Shown: positions 1 through 5,986 of the stretch, one piece after another | Layout: the number at the start of each line of letters is the position of its first letter | Numbering within the stretch: position 1 is the stretch's first letter | Source of the DNA: Sulfurimonas sp. | GTDB taxonomy: Bacteria; Campylobacterota; Campylobacteria; Campylobacterales; Sulfurimonadaceae | Direction: 5' to 3' | Assembly (NCBI GenBank): GCA_030247515.1 | Contig: JAOTSA010000002.1 | Span: 1 to 60,689 of the forward strand | DNA: 60,689 nt | Notes under the pieces: model-generated | What the model was told of the DNA's origin: nothing | Seen by the model: the letters and a program-made list of their open reading frames with translations, nothing else | The model's database searches: none | Program-made: the position numbers and the translations under genes

Positions 1-4
1 CAAT

Positions 5-14
5 TAGATATCTA
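5..14. promoter_or_regulatory. Palindrome upstream of the RHH antitoxin, candidate autoregulatory operator
   Basis: TAGATATCTA is a perfect 10-base palindrome lying 23 bases before the antitoxin start at 38. Ribbon-helix-helix antitoxins usually repress their own operon by binding short palindromes next to the promoter. The promoter itself may lie partly outside the window. Operator function is inferred only from symmetry and position. Confidence 0.35.
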
Positions 15-37
15 TTAGTATATAAAGGATGTTTAAA

Positions 38-271
38 ATGGCAAGTGTAAAAAAACTATTTTCTTTAGATGAGAGTATTGTTAAAGAACTTGATATTGTA
101 GCATCGGCATTGCATAAATCCCAAAAAGAAGTAGTAGAAGCAGCATTGGATTACTATTTTGATTATACAGATGGTATTGTTGCCGATAAAATTACACAAG
201 ATATAAAATCAGGCAAAATGAAAACTTATGATAGTAAGGATGTTTATAAAGAGCTAGGCATAGAGCTGTGA
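38..271 (+). CDS. Ribbon-helix-helix antitoxin of a RelE/ParE-type pair
   Basis: Predicted antitoxin of 77 residues. The N-terminal half (MASVKKLFSLDESIVKELDI, then an SQKEVVEAALDYY helix) has the strand-helix-helix pattern of CopG/RHH DNA-binding antitoxins. The acidic and polar C-terminal half would wrap and neutralise the toxin. An in-frame ATG occurs at 29, but AAAGGA at 24-29 is spaced correctly for the ATG at 38, so 38 is preferred. The stop overlaps the GTG start of the toxin gene by 4 bases (GTGA), the translational coupling typical of type II toxin-antitoxin operons. Family assignment rests on pattern and neighbour; the exact family is uncertain. Confidence 0.75.
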   Translation: MASVKKLFSLDESIVKELDIVASALHKSQKEVVEAALDYYFDYTDGIVADKITQDIKSGKMKTYDSKDVYKELGIEL

Positions 272-540
272 AAATACTCTACTCAGAACATTCTGTTAAG
301 GATTTAAAAGATTTTAATGCACCTGAACGAACCTTGGTAGCCAAAAAAATTGAGTATCTTGCAGAAAATTTTGAAGTTTTAAAAGCAACAAAAAAAGTAC
401 GTGAGCTTAAAGGCACACAATTTGAAGGACAGTATCGTTACACGATAGCTAGAAAGATAAGAGCAATTTTTCGTATAGAAGATGGAAATCTTATGCTCTT
501 AATCTTGAGGGTAGGCAAACGAAAGGATATATATGAATGA
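268..540 (+). CDS. RelE/ParE superfamily toxin
   Basis: A 90-residue basic protein with the RelE/ParE layout: an N-terminal beta strand (MKILYSEHSVKDLKDF), a helical hairpin with repeated KK/RE residues, then the C-terminal sheet 'YRYTIARKIRAIFRIEDG' and 'LLILRVGKRKDIYE'. The R-x(n)-Y-R-x-I-F-R and closing VGKRKDIYE pattern is typical of RelE-type mRNA interferases, which cut mRNA on the ribosome; ParE-type gyrase poisons share the fold, so the target cannot be decided here. Translation starts at GTG within the antitoxin stop. The gene ends 3 bases before the convergent RDD gene. Confidence 0.75.
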   Translation: MKILYSEHSVKDLKDFNAPERTLVAKKIEYLAENFEVLKATKKVRELKGTQFEGQYRYTIARKIRAIFRIEDGNLMLLILRVGKRKDIYE

Positions 541-543
541 GAG

Positions 544-1011
544 CTACAGCTTCTTAACAGCTACAACCAAACTACCGCAAACTAAATCATGTAACGCTTT
601 TTTATCTCTTCTATAAAACGGAATAAATAACCCGAGCAAAGTTGTAGCAGTAAACAAAAACATCGCAAATCTAAAAATTGCTCTAAAAAAAGTCAAGTTC
701 TCCCCGCTCCTTGCATTAACAACTTTTATCTCATAAGCTTTTTTCCCAGGAGTTTGCCCAAATTTGCTCAGCAACACAGCATAGATAATCCCATAAAGAG
801 CCACGCCAGCAAATGGCGCAAACTGTGAAGCTTGAAAATCATCTTTTCCGCTCATAAAAACATAAGTAATGACATAAAGTATGGGAGCATAAATCATGAA
901 CATATCAGTAATAAAAGCCTTTACTCTATAACTATAAGGAGCATAAACTAATTTTTGCGGCTCTTTTGCTTCTGTCGGTTTGCTATTTTTTTTCAGGTTT
1001 CTAAATCTCAT
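544..1011 (-). CDS. RDD family membrane protein
   Basis: A small integral membrane protein of about 155 residues. After a short basic N-terminus comes YRVKAFITDMFMIY, the RDD-like entry into the first membrane helix, followed by a second helix (APFAGVALYGIIYAVLL), the conserved QTPGKKAYEIKVV loop and a third helix ending in RRDKKALHDLVCGSLVV. These are hallmark RDD-family signatures; the molecular function of most members is unknown. An upstream in-frame start at 1029 exists, but on this strand TACAAT (1018-1023) lies just before the ATG at 1011, so the mRNA may be leaderless or have a very short leader. No Shine-Dalgarno sequence is seen. Confidence 0.8.
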   Translation of the reverse strand: MRFRNLKKNSKPTEAKEPQKLVYAPYSYRVKAFITDMFMIYAPILYVITYVFMSGKDDFQASQFAPFAGVALYGIIYAVLLSKFGQTPGKKAYEIKVVNARSGENLTFFRAIFRFAMFLFTATTLLGLFIPFYRRDKKALHDLVCGSLVVAVKKL

Positions 1012-1030
1012 GGCGTAATTGTACCACAAT

Positions 1031-1083
1031 CGTCATTCCAAGCTTGTACCACAAGGATATTTCCTTTGGTCATTTGGAATCTC
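1031..1083. repeat. Dispersed palindromic repeat, family 1 copy 1, with expanded loop
   Basis: A hairpin of the CGTCATTCCAA...TTGGAATCT family whose short loop is replaced by a 29-base segment (1043-1071) that is itself an imperfect inverted repeat. The same 29 bases occur in the opposite orientation inside copy 2 (3282-3310) with one mismatch. The repeat sits in the gap between the RDD gene and the porin. Confidence 0.75.
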
Positions 1084-1320
1084 ATCTTTTAGTTACAAAA
1101 GAATTAGAACAAGAAAAAAATACATTTTTAGTGTAATAAATAACAATCTGTTAATAAATCATTAACAAAAGTCTGGATTTAAACTTACTTTAAAAATTAC
1201 GAGTGTAGAATGCTCTAAGTTTTAATTTCACATAATTAGAAGTGATATATAATCTTGTCATTCAGGTTTATATATCACTTCTATAGTGAGTGATTAAGAG
1301 ACAAAAAACAGGAGATATAA
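1084..1320 (+). promoter_or_regulatory. Porin upstream region with a 14-bp inverted repeat over the -10 box
   Basis: This AT-rich stretch holds no gene. AGAAGTGATATATA (1238-1251) and its exact reverse complement (1269-1282) are separated by 17 bases. A TATAAT at 1248-1253 overlaps the left arm, so the right arm would lie at the start of the transcript. This fits either an operator for a dimeric regulator or a 5' mRNA hairpin. GGAG at 1311-1314 is the ribosome-binding site of the porin. No convincing -35 box was seen. Confidence 0.55.
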
Positions 1321-2511
1321 ATGAGAAAAATTATACTATCAGTTGCTGTTGCAGCAATGGCACTTTCTACAACGGCAAGCGCACTTGAAGATATCAAAGT
1401 TAACGGTGAAGCAAAGCTTTGGTATGAGACTGACAATGCAGGACTTACAACTGCTACTCATACAGGTGATTTGTTTAACAAAAAAGATGCGTCTGGCGAG
1501 GTTGTTTTCAAACTTGGCATGACAGGTAAGCAAGGCAATGTAGGATTTGGTACTACTGTGTATCAATCTTCTTCTATGGGCTTTAATGGTGAGGCTATAG
1601 TAGGTAACCGTACTAACACAACAGACGGAGATATGTTTGTAGGTGAAGCGTATGTAACTGCTCCTATGGGTTCTGATACTACACTAAAGTTTGGTAAGCA
1701 AGAGCTTAACACACCATACCTATTTACTGAAAAATGGAATGCTATCCCGAACTCATTCAATGCTGCAGTGGTTACAAATAAATCTGTTAAAGATTTAACA
1801 CTTCTTGCTATGTATATCGGTCAAGACAATGCAAACACTTTCAAAGTTGACGGTGAAGTAAACCAAGATATGTTCGGTGGTGCTTATGTTGCTGCTGCAC
1901 TTTATAAAAATGCTTCATTTGATGTAAATGCATGGTACACAAGAATCTCTGATGTAGCTGTACCTACATTTGATACTATCAATGCTCTCTGGTTGGATGC
2001 AGGTACAAAAGTAGCTGATATCAACCTTAGAGGTTATGCTTCATTAGTAAGTGCTGATGCACATGCTGCAGAAGATGTTAACGCATTTGCACTAAGTGCT
2101 GGTACTAAATCAAACTTTGATTTATTTGCAGCAGCTTCTACTGTAAGTGATGTTGATGCTGGTCATGCTGGTCACGGACCAAGCAACTTCTCAACTGCTG
2201 GTAAAAAATCTTCTCTACCAACAGAAGGAGTTTACACAGATGGTGTTTATGTTGCACAACCTGATTCTGTAGCTGTAAAAGCTAAAGTATCTACTAAAGT
2301 TGGATCAACTGGTGTTGCACTACAAGCTGTAAACAATACTAATGATACAACTGCAATAAAAGAAACAACAGAATTTGACTTGTTCTTAACAGACAAATTT
2401 GGTGATTTCAGCACAACTGCTATCTTAATGCACCGTAGCTTCAACAACGATGCAGAAGATGACAAAGCAGGCGGCGTTTACGCTCGTTTCATCGTTGCTC
2501 TAAACTTCTAA
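1321..2511 (+). CDS. Outer-membrane porin, Campylobacterota Opr type
   Basis: A 396-residue precursor with a clear signal peptide (MRKIILSVAVAAMALSTTASA, cleaved near residue 21). The rest alternates short amphipathic strands and loops, including VNGEAKLWYET, EVVFKLGMTG and TTLKFGKQELNTPYLFTEKWN. It ends in ARFIVALNF, a beta-barrel with the C-terminal Phe needed for BAM-dependent insertion. The G-K-Q-x-L-x-T-P motif is common in Opr-type porins of this phylum. A His/Asp/Ala-rich segment near residues 275-290 could be an external loop. Substrate is unknown. The gene is monocistronic: an inverted repeat covers its promoter and a terminator hairpin follows. Confidence 0.8.
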   Translation: MRKIILSVAVAAMALSTTASALEDIKVNGEAKLWYETDNAGLTTATHTGDLFNKKDASGEVVFKLGMTGKQGNVGFGTTVYQSSSMGFNGEAIVGNRTNTTDGDMFVGEAYVTAPMGSDTTLKFGKQELNTPYLFTEKWNAIPNSFNAAVVTNKSVKDLTLLAMYIGQDNANTFKVDGEVNQDMFGGAYVAAALYKNASFDVNAWYTRISDVAVPTFDTINALWLDAGTKVADINLRGYASLVSADAHAAEDVNAFALSAGTKSNFDLFAAASTVSDVDAGHAGHGPSNFSTAGKKSSLPTEGVYTDGVYVAQPDSVAVKAKVSTKVGSTGVALQAVNNTNDTTAIKETTEFDLFLTDKFGDFSTTAILMHRSFNNDAEDDKAGGVYARFIVALNF

Positions 2512-2527
2512 TATCTACACACTTCTT

Positions 2528-2555
2528 CCCCAAGCCACGAGCTTGGGGTTCTTCA
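2528..2555 (+). terminator. Intrinsic terminator after the porin
   Basis: An 8-bp GC-rich stem CCCCAAGC / GCTTGGGG with a 5-base loop, followed by TTCTTC, 16 bases after the porin stop codon. The U-tract is interrupted, so efficiency is uncertain. Confidence 0.7.
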
Positions 2556-2584
2556 AACTCCTCTGTTTATGCTTAATTTAAAAA

Positions 2585-2598
2585 TAATCTTGTATAAT
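2585..2598 (+). promoter_or_regulatory. Extended -10 promoter of the lipoprotein gene
   Basis: The sequence TGTATAAT places a perfect TATAAT at 2593-2598 with a TG-type extension, 29 bases before the lipoprotein start. No good -35 box is visible, as is usual for Campylobacterota sigma-70 promoters. Confidence 0.55.
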
Positions 2599-2626
2599 AA
2601 TGCAAATTCACATAAAGATGGTTATT

Positions 2627-3268
2627 ATGAAAAAAATCCTCGCTCTCTCTTCTCTTTTGCTTCTTGGTATGTTATTTGCAGCATGTGGTTCTAAGTCTCC
2701 TTATGTAGAGCGAAAACCGCTTGATAATGCGGCACTTGTTTACGTTTATGTAGTATCACAAAGTGGTGTGTCAGACAACAACAGAGAGCATTTATATAAA
2801 ATTAAAGTCAATGGAAAGAATGTTGAGGGTTATGTAAAAACAGACGAGTACATGGCGTTAGACTTAAAACCTGGGAATGTCGAGGTGTCCGCTACAAGAG
2901 CTGATGTAGAGATGCAATCTATAAAACTAGAACTTAAAGCGGGCGATGTTAACTACCTAAAGATTAAAAGCTACTCTGACGCTTTTGCAAAATTTGATAT
3001 TGTAAAATCTCAAGAGATTATCGCAAAAAAAGAGATAGTAAAAACGGTGGACGCAGCTTCTAAAAATGTTATAGAAAAAGAGATAGAAAGTACATCTGTA
3101 TTTGCAGACAAAAAAGAGACTTCAAAAGAGAATGCAGTTCAAAGCACGCTACCTGTTACTTCCGTTTCAAAAACAGATGAACTAGAAAAAGCCTATAAGC
3201 TAAAAGAAAAAGGTATCATCTCAGAGGAAGAGTTTAAAACTCTAAAGTCTCAGATTATCACTAAATAA
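2627..3268 (+). CDS. Lipoprotein with DUF2846-like and C-terminal SHOCT-like parts
   Basis: A predicted lipoprotein of 213 residues. The signal peptide MKKILALSSLLLLGMLFAAC ends at the lipidation Cys20. Residues about 30-115 (ALVYVYVVSQ...YKIKVNGKNVEGYVKTDEYMALDLKPG...LELKAGDVNYLKI) resemble DUF2846 domains. A Lys/Glu-rich linker follows. The last 30 residues (DELEKAYKLKEKGIISEEEF) form a SHOCT-like short helical motif, often found at the C-terminus of lipoproteins and membrane proteins. The start at 2627 is chosen over the in-frame ATG at 2600 because only 2627 begins at the signal peptide and has AAAGATGG upstream. Function unknown; envelope location is the firm part. Confidence 0.65.
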   Translation: MKKILALSSLLLLGMLFAACGSKSPYVERKPLDNAALVYVYVVSQSGVSDNNREHLYKIKVNGKNVEGYVKTDEYMALDLKPGNVEVSATRADVEMQSIKLELKAGDVNYLKIKSYSDAFAKFDIVKSQEIIAKKEIVKTVDAASKNVIEKEIESTSVFADKKETSKENAVQSTLPVTSVSKTDELEKAYKLKEKGIISEEEFKTLKSQIITK

Positions 3269-3270
3269 TT

Positions 3271-3356
3271 AGATCCTGAACGACCAAAGGAAATACCCTT
3301 GTGGTACAAGTTCAGGATGACGGCTACTCGTCATTCAAAACTTGATTTGGAATCTG
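3271..3356. repeat. Dispersed palindromic repeat, family 1 copy 2 (two hairpins)
   Basis: The first hairpin GATCCTGAA/TTCAGGATGACG has its loop expanded by a 29-base insert (3282-3310), which matches copy 1 in reverse orientation at 28 of 29 positions. The second hairpin (3329-3355, CGTCATTCAAAA-cttga-TTTGGAATCT) has one stem mismatch compared with copies 3 and 4. It lies between the lipoprotein gene and moaA. Confidence 0.75.
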
Positions 3357-3390
3357 TCTTCTATTTTCAAATTCCCAAACCCGTACAAAC

Positions 3391-3416
3391 TTTATTTTAG
3401 TTCCAAAAGATATAAT
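3391..3416 (+). promoter_or_regulatory. Promoter of moaA-queE-queD
   Basis: TATAAT at 3411-3416 lies 28 bases before the moaA start. A T-rich stretch sits at the -35 side, with no strong consensus hexamer. AGGA at 3434-3437 is the ribosome-binding site for the ATG at 3444. Confidence 0.5.
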
Positions 3417-3443
3417 ACATTTATAAAAAATTTAGGAATTATA

Positions 3444-4409
3444 ATGTTAATAGATAGCTATGATAGAGTAGTTGACTACATTCGTATCTCTGTCACAGAA
3501 CGCTGCAATTTCAGATGTCAGTACTGCATGCCTGAAAAACCGTTCTCATGGGTGCCAAAAGAGAACCTGCTTACCTTTGAAGAGCTCTTTATATTTATCA
3601 AAGTAACCATCGATGAGGGTGTCAAAAAGATTCGCATCACTGGCGGGGAGCCACTATTGCGTGAAGATTTGGATGTTTTTATCAAGATGATTTATGACTA
3701 TGCTCCAGATATCGACCTTGCTATGACTACAAATGCCTACCTTCTAAAGTCAACTGCACAAAAACTCAAAGATGCAGGACTTAAACGCCTAAATGTCAGC
3801 ATCGACACACTCAAACCAGAAGTAGCGCAAAAGATAGCGCAAAAAGACGTTTTGGCAAATGTTTTAGAGGGTGTTGAGGAGGCTCTTGCAGTTGGGCTTA
3901 AAGTCAAAGTCAACATGGTGCCTATGCACAACATGAATGCGAACGAGATAGTAGATGTACTAGAGTATTGCAAAGCAAGAGGCATGACGGTACGTTTTAT
4001 AGAGTATATGGAAAACCGTTACGCTTCAAAAGAGATAAGCAGAGTGCCATCAAGCGAACTTTTGGAGAGCTTGGCACAGCACTATGATTTTGTAGAAGAG
4101 GGGTATGATGGTGCTTCTCCCTCACGCTACTATCGCATGAGCGATGGTTATAAATTTGGTATTATTGAGCCTTATGGAGATGATTTTTGTAAGCAATGCA
4201 ACCGCATACGTCTCACTGCCGAGGGTCAACTCATCCCATGTCTCTACTTTGATGAAGCTTTAAGCATAGGCAAAGCCATAAAAGAGGGTGATATCGCAGG
4301 TGCGGCAGAGGTGCTAAGAGAAGTTGTCAAAAACAAACCCGAAAAAAATCGCTGGGGTGGAGAAGAAGGTGAAGTCTCCTCAAGAGCGTTTTATGAAACG
4401 GGCGGGTGA
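3444..4409 (+). CDS. moaA: GTP 3',8-cyclase MoaA
   Basis: A radical-SAM enzyme that rearranges GTP in the first step of molybdenum-cofactor synthesis; cytosolic. The protein has 321 residues. The SAM-binding 4Fe-4S motif is CNFRCQYC near residues 20-30, followed by [10 protein letters not shown]. The C-terminal substrate cluster is [13 protein letters not shown]...IPC, CX2CX13C. The chain ends in Gly-Gly, as needed for GTP binding and activation in MoaA. An in-frame ATG at 3342 would add 34 residues encoded partly by the repeat; the promoter and ribosome-binding site place the start at 3444. The stop overlaps the queE start (TGATG). Moco demand is consistent with moeA nearby and the molybdoenzyme at 15368. 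Confidence 0.95.
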   Translation: MLIDSYDRVVDYIRISVTERCNFRCQYCMPEKPFSWVPKENLLTFEELFIFIKVTIDEGVKKIRITGGEPLLREDLDVFIKMIYDYAPDIDLAMTTNAYLLKSTAQKLKDAGLKRLNVSIDTLKPEVAQKIAQKDVLANVLEGVEEALAVGLKVKVNMVPMHNMNANEIVDVLEYCKARGMTVRFIEYMENRYASKEISRVPSSELLESLAQHYDFVEEGYDGASPSRYYRMSDGYKFGIIEPYGDDFCKQCNRIRLTAEGQLIPCLYFDEALSIGKAIKEGDIAGAAEVLREVVKNKPEKNRWGGEEGEVSSRAFYETGG

Positions 4410-5167
4410 TGGTTTATCTAGTAGAACATTTTTACTCCATTCAAGGTGAGGGTCGCTACAGCGGCAGACCATCTCTCTTTTTTCGCTTTGGCGGTTGCAA
4501 TATGCGGTGTGAGGGTTTTGGTTGCATTGAGAGTGCACCTGATGGCGTAAAAGTTTTGGGATGTGATACGGTTTATGCGGTCAGCAGAGAGTATTTTTCT
4601 CAAAACTGGATTCCCATACAACACGAAAATGAGCTTTTGGGCATCTTGAGCCTTTATGATTTACCCTATGCGGTTGACGTTGTTCTCACTGGCGGAGAGC
4701 CGCTTTTGTACGCAAACGATGCTCTTTTTGTTGCATTTTTAGAGGGTTTAGATGCCTTGGGGCATAAGATAACTTTTGAGACAAACGGCTCTTTGCGTGT
4801 TGATTTTGAGCATTTTGGTGTTTATAAAAAGTGTATCTTTGCGCTCTCTGTAAAACTCTCAAACTCTAACGAGTCTTTTAGCAAACGGGTACGAGGTGAA
4901 GTTATCAGCGAAATTGCTTTAAATGCTAAAGAGGCATTTTTTAAGTTCTCTATAGACGCAGACTCTATAAATGCTGCACTAGAAGATGAGATAGCAGAGA
5001 TTTGTGCTTTTGCCCCATCACTTGAGGTTTACTGTATGCCACTTGGCGGCAACAAAAAAGAGGTAGAAGCCAATACCGAACCACTTATAGAGTTTTGCAA
5101 GGCAAAAGGATACAGCTTTAGCGACCGACTTCACATAAGAATCTGGGATCAAAATAAGGGTGTGTGA
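4409..5167 (+). CDS. queE: 7-carboxy-7-deazaguanine synthase QueE
   Basis: A radical-SAM enzyme converting 6-carboxytetrahydropterin to 7-carboxy-7-deazaguanine in queuosine (preQ0) synthesis. It has 252 residues. EHFYSIQGEGRYSGRPSLFFRFGGCNMRC is the QueE N-terminal signature; the cluster cysteines read CNMRCEGFGC, the variant spacing seen in Campylobacterota QueE proteins. LTGGEPLL follows. Its start (ATG at 4409, preceded by an in-frame GTG at 4406) overlaps the moaA stop, and its stop overlaps queD in the same way, so the three genes form one translationally coupled operon. QueE and QueD catalyse consecutive steps. Confidence 0.92.
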   Translation: MVYLVEHFYSIQGEGRYSGRPSLFFRFGGCNMRCEGFGCIESAPDGVKVLGCDTVYAVSREYFSQNWIPIQHENELLGILSLYDLPYAVDVVLTGGEPLLYANDALFVAFLEGLDALGHKITFETNGSLRVDFEHFGVYKKCIFALSVKLSNSNESFSKRVRGEVISEIALNAKEAFFKFSIDADSINAALEDEIAEICAFAPSLEVYCMPLGGNKKEVEANTEPLIEFCKAKGYSFSDRLHIRIWDQNKGV

Positions 5168-5748
5168 TGCTGATACGAAAACTTTTTAAATTTGAAAATG
5201 CACATGTTGTGCGAGGTTGCTCCACAGTAAGATGCAGAAGTTCCATCCATGGACACTCCTATAAAGTCGAGCTTCTCTTTGAGTCCAACTTTTTGGACAA
5301 TGGGCAGATGGTCTATGATTTTGGGCTGATGAAGCAAAATATGAAAGATATTATTGATAGTTTTGACCATGCTATCGCTATTTGGAGTGGCGATGAAGAG
5401 AGCTATAAAGAGGATATGAAAAAACACTCTGCACGCTGGATTGAAATCCCTCTCTCTCCATCAGCCGAGCAGTTTAGCCGTCTTTTTTTTATGCTTGTTG
5501 ACAAACTGCTCTCGCTTACAACCGCAGTCAACGGAGAAAAAGAGGTAAAGCTTCATAGCATTATTGTTCATGAAACAGACACAGGTTACGCACAAGCTTT
5601 TCGAGAAGATGCCTACTCGTCAGCTATGGGCAGCATAAACTTAGAGGAGATTTTCTTTAGCGAGGAGATACAAAAAGAGTGGCATGATGCTAGACTTTTT
5701 GAGAAGATAAAAAATGGCGAGAGGTTTGTCAACCCACAGAGTGTTTAG
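5167..5748 (+). CDS. queD: 6-carboxytetrahydropterin synthase QueD / PTPS family
   Basis: A zinc enzyme of 193 residues that converts 7,8-dihydroneopterin triphosphate to 6-carboxytetrahydropterin, supplying QueE. The zinc ligands appear as FENAHVV (His) and SIHGHSY (His-x-His); the catalytic Cys lies in GCSTVRC. FDHAIA and IIVHETDTGYA carry the other active-site His and Glu. It is longer than minimal QueD (about 120 residues) because of an insertion around residues 75-125, which is usual for this phylum. ATG at 5167 overlaps the queE TGA. Confidence 0.88.
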   Translation: MLIRKLFKFENAHVVRGCSTVRCRSSIHGHSYKVELLFESNFLDNGQMVYDFGLMKQNMKDIIDSFDHAIAIWSGDEESYKEDMKKHSARWIEIPLSPSAEQFSRLFFMLVDKLLSLTTAVNGEKEVKLHSIIVHETDTGYAQAFREDAYSSAMGSINLEEIFFSEEIQKEWHDARLFEKIKNGERFVNPQSV

Positions 5749-5754
5749 AATAGA

Positions 5755-5783
5755 TTGACTTATTTATGTTAAATCATTATAAT
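5755..5783 (+). promoter_or_regulatory. Consensus sigma-70 promoter of the structured RNA locus
   Basis: TTGACT (5755-5760), a 17-base spacer and TATAAT (5778-5783). This is the only near-perfect -35/-10 pair I recognised in the window; most other promoters here are extended -10 types without a -35. The predicted transcription start is about 5790-5791, exactly where the 5' arm of the long-range inverted repeat begins. Confidence 0.75.
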
Positions 5784-5830
5784 TTCTGCTGTAAGTATTA
5801 GTTCATAGTAGTTAATGGAGTGGTAAATTA

Positions 5831-5868
5831 AGGTTGGAGGAAGTCATGAGCCTCTGACCTTTTTTTTT
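5831..5868 (+). terminator. Internal intrinsic terminator in the structured RNA
   Basis: A 10-bp stem pairs AGGTTGGAGG with CCTCTGACCT (two U-G wobbles) around a 10-base loop, followed by T at 5860-5868. Termination here would give an RNA of about 70-80 nt and keep the downstream small ORF silent. The stem's GGAGG can instead pair with CCTCC at 5871-5875, making two mutually exclusive structures. Confidence 0.7.
5846..5857 (+). CDS. Possible three-codon minigene (Met-Ser-Leu) in the terminator loop
   Basis: GGAGG (5836-5840) followed five bases later by ATG AGC CTC TGA. The Shine-Dalgarno match is among the best in the window, yet the frame is only three codons. A ribosome engaged here would cover both arms of the terminator hairpin. 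This may be chance; it is listed because position and spacing would make it a natural antitermination switch. Confidence 0.25.
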   Translation: MSL

Positions 5869-5900
5869 GCCCTCCAAAAATTACTATGAAGGGGTTCTTT

Positions 5901-5960
5901 ATGGATAAGCTAATACTTACAATACTGCTTATGTGCATTTTCGCACCGCTGCTTCGGTAG
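5901..5960 (+). CDS. Small hydrophobic peptide MDKLILTILLMCIFAPLLR
   Basis: A 19-residue ORF with a Lys near the N-terminus, a 14-residue hydrophobic core and a terminal Arg, enough for one short membrane-inserted helix. GAAGGGG (5888-5894) is spaced six bases before the ATG. An in-frame ATG at 5886 would add MKGFF but has no ribosome-binding site. Length and composition resemble type I toxins such as Ibs (18-19 residues) and other membrane-acting small peptides, but no homology is claimed. The start region is buried in the long-range pairing of its own mRNA. Codons 4-7 form the 3' arm of the 11-bp helix, so coding and regulatory constraints overlap. Confidence 0.5.
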   Translation: MDKLILTILLMCIFAPLLR

Positions 5961-5965
5961 TGCCG

Positions 5966-5985
5966 AGGGGTTTTGCCCCTTGCCC
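5966..5985. terminator. Terminator hairpin between the small ORF and moeA
   Basis: AGGGG-ttttg-CCCCT (5966-5980) lies 5 bases after the small-ORF stop and just beyond the end of the convergent moeA gene, so it may serve both strands. No long U-tract follows on either side. Confidence 0.45.
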
Positions 5986-5986
5986 C

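Larger units (their letters stand above)
5791..5980 (+). ncRNA. Structured RNA locus: leader RNA with long-range 5'-3' pairing enclosing a small ORF
   Basis: From the predicted start, three nested helices can be drawn by eye. 5791-5801 pairs with 5910-5920 (11 bp, perfect). 5802-5810 pairs with 5882-5890 (9 bp, perfect). 5834-5840 pairs with 5871-5877 (7 bp, perfect). The ribosome-binding site and start codon of a 19-codon ORF (5901) lie in the asymmetric bulge between the first two helices. A competing terminator hairpin (5831-5860) followed by nine T residues could end the RNA at about 78 nt. The arrangement recalls type I toxin mRNAs (hok, aapA), where the 5' and 3' ends pair to keep the message silent, or an attenuated leader. 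Not matched to any known RNA family; function unknown. Confidence 0.55.

Noticed and set aside
1339-1760. Minus-strand open frames inside the porin gene
   Set aside because: They lack ribosome-binding sites and recognisable domains and mirror the codon pattern of the porin; they are shadow frames, as are most short opposite-strand frames across the window.
3342-3443. N-terminal extension of MoaA from the first in-frame ATG
   Set aside because: It runs through the family-1 repeat and the TATAAT promoter; the conserved protein begins at 3444 with a ribosome-binding site.
5749-5986. Structured RNA as a molybdenum-cofactor or preQ1 riboswitch
   Set aside because: It lies downstream of queD and convergent with moeA, so it cannot lead either operon, and I see neither the preQ1 pseudoknot core nor the Moco riboswitch layout.
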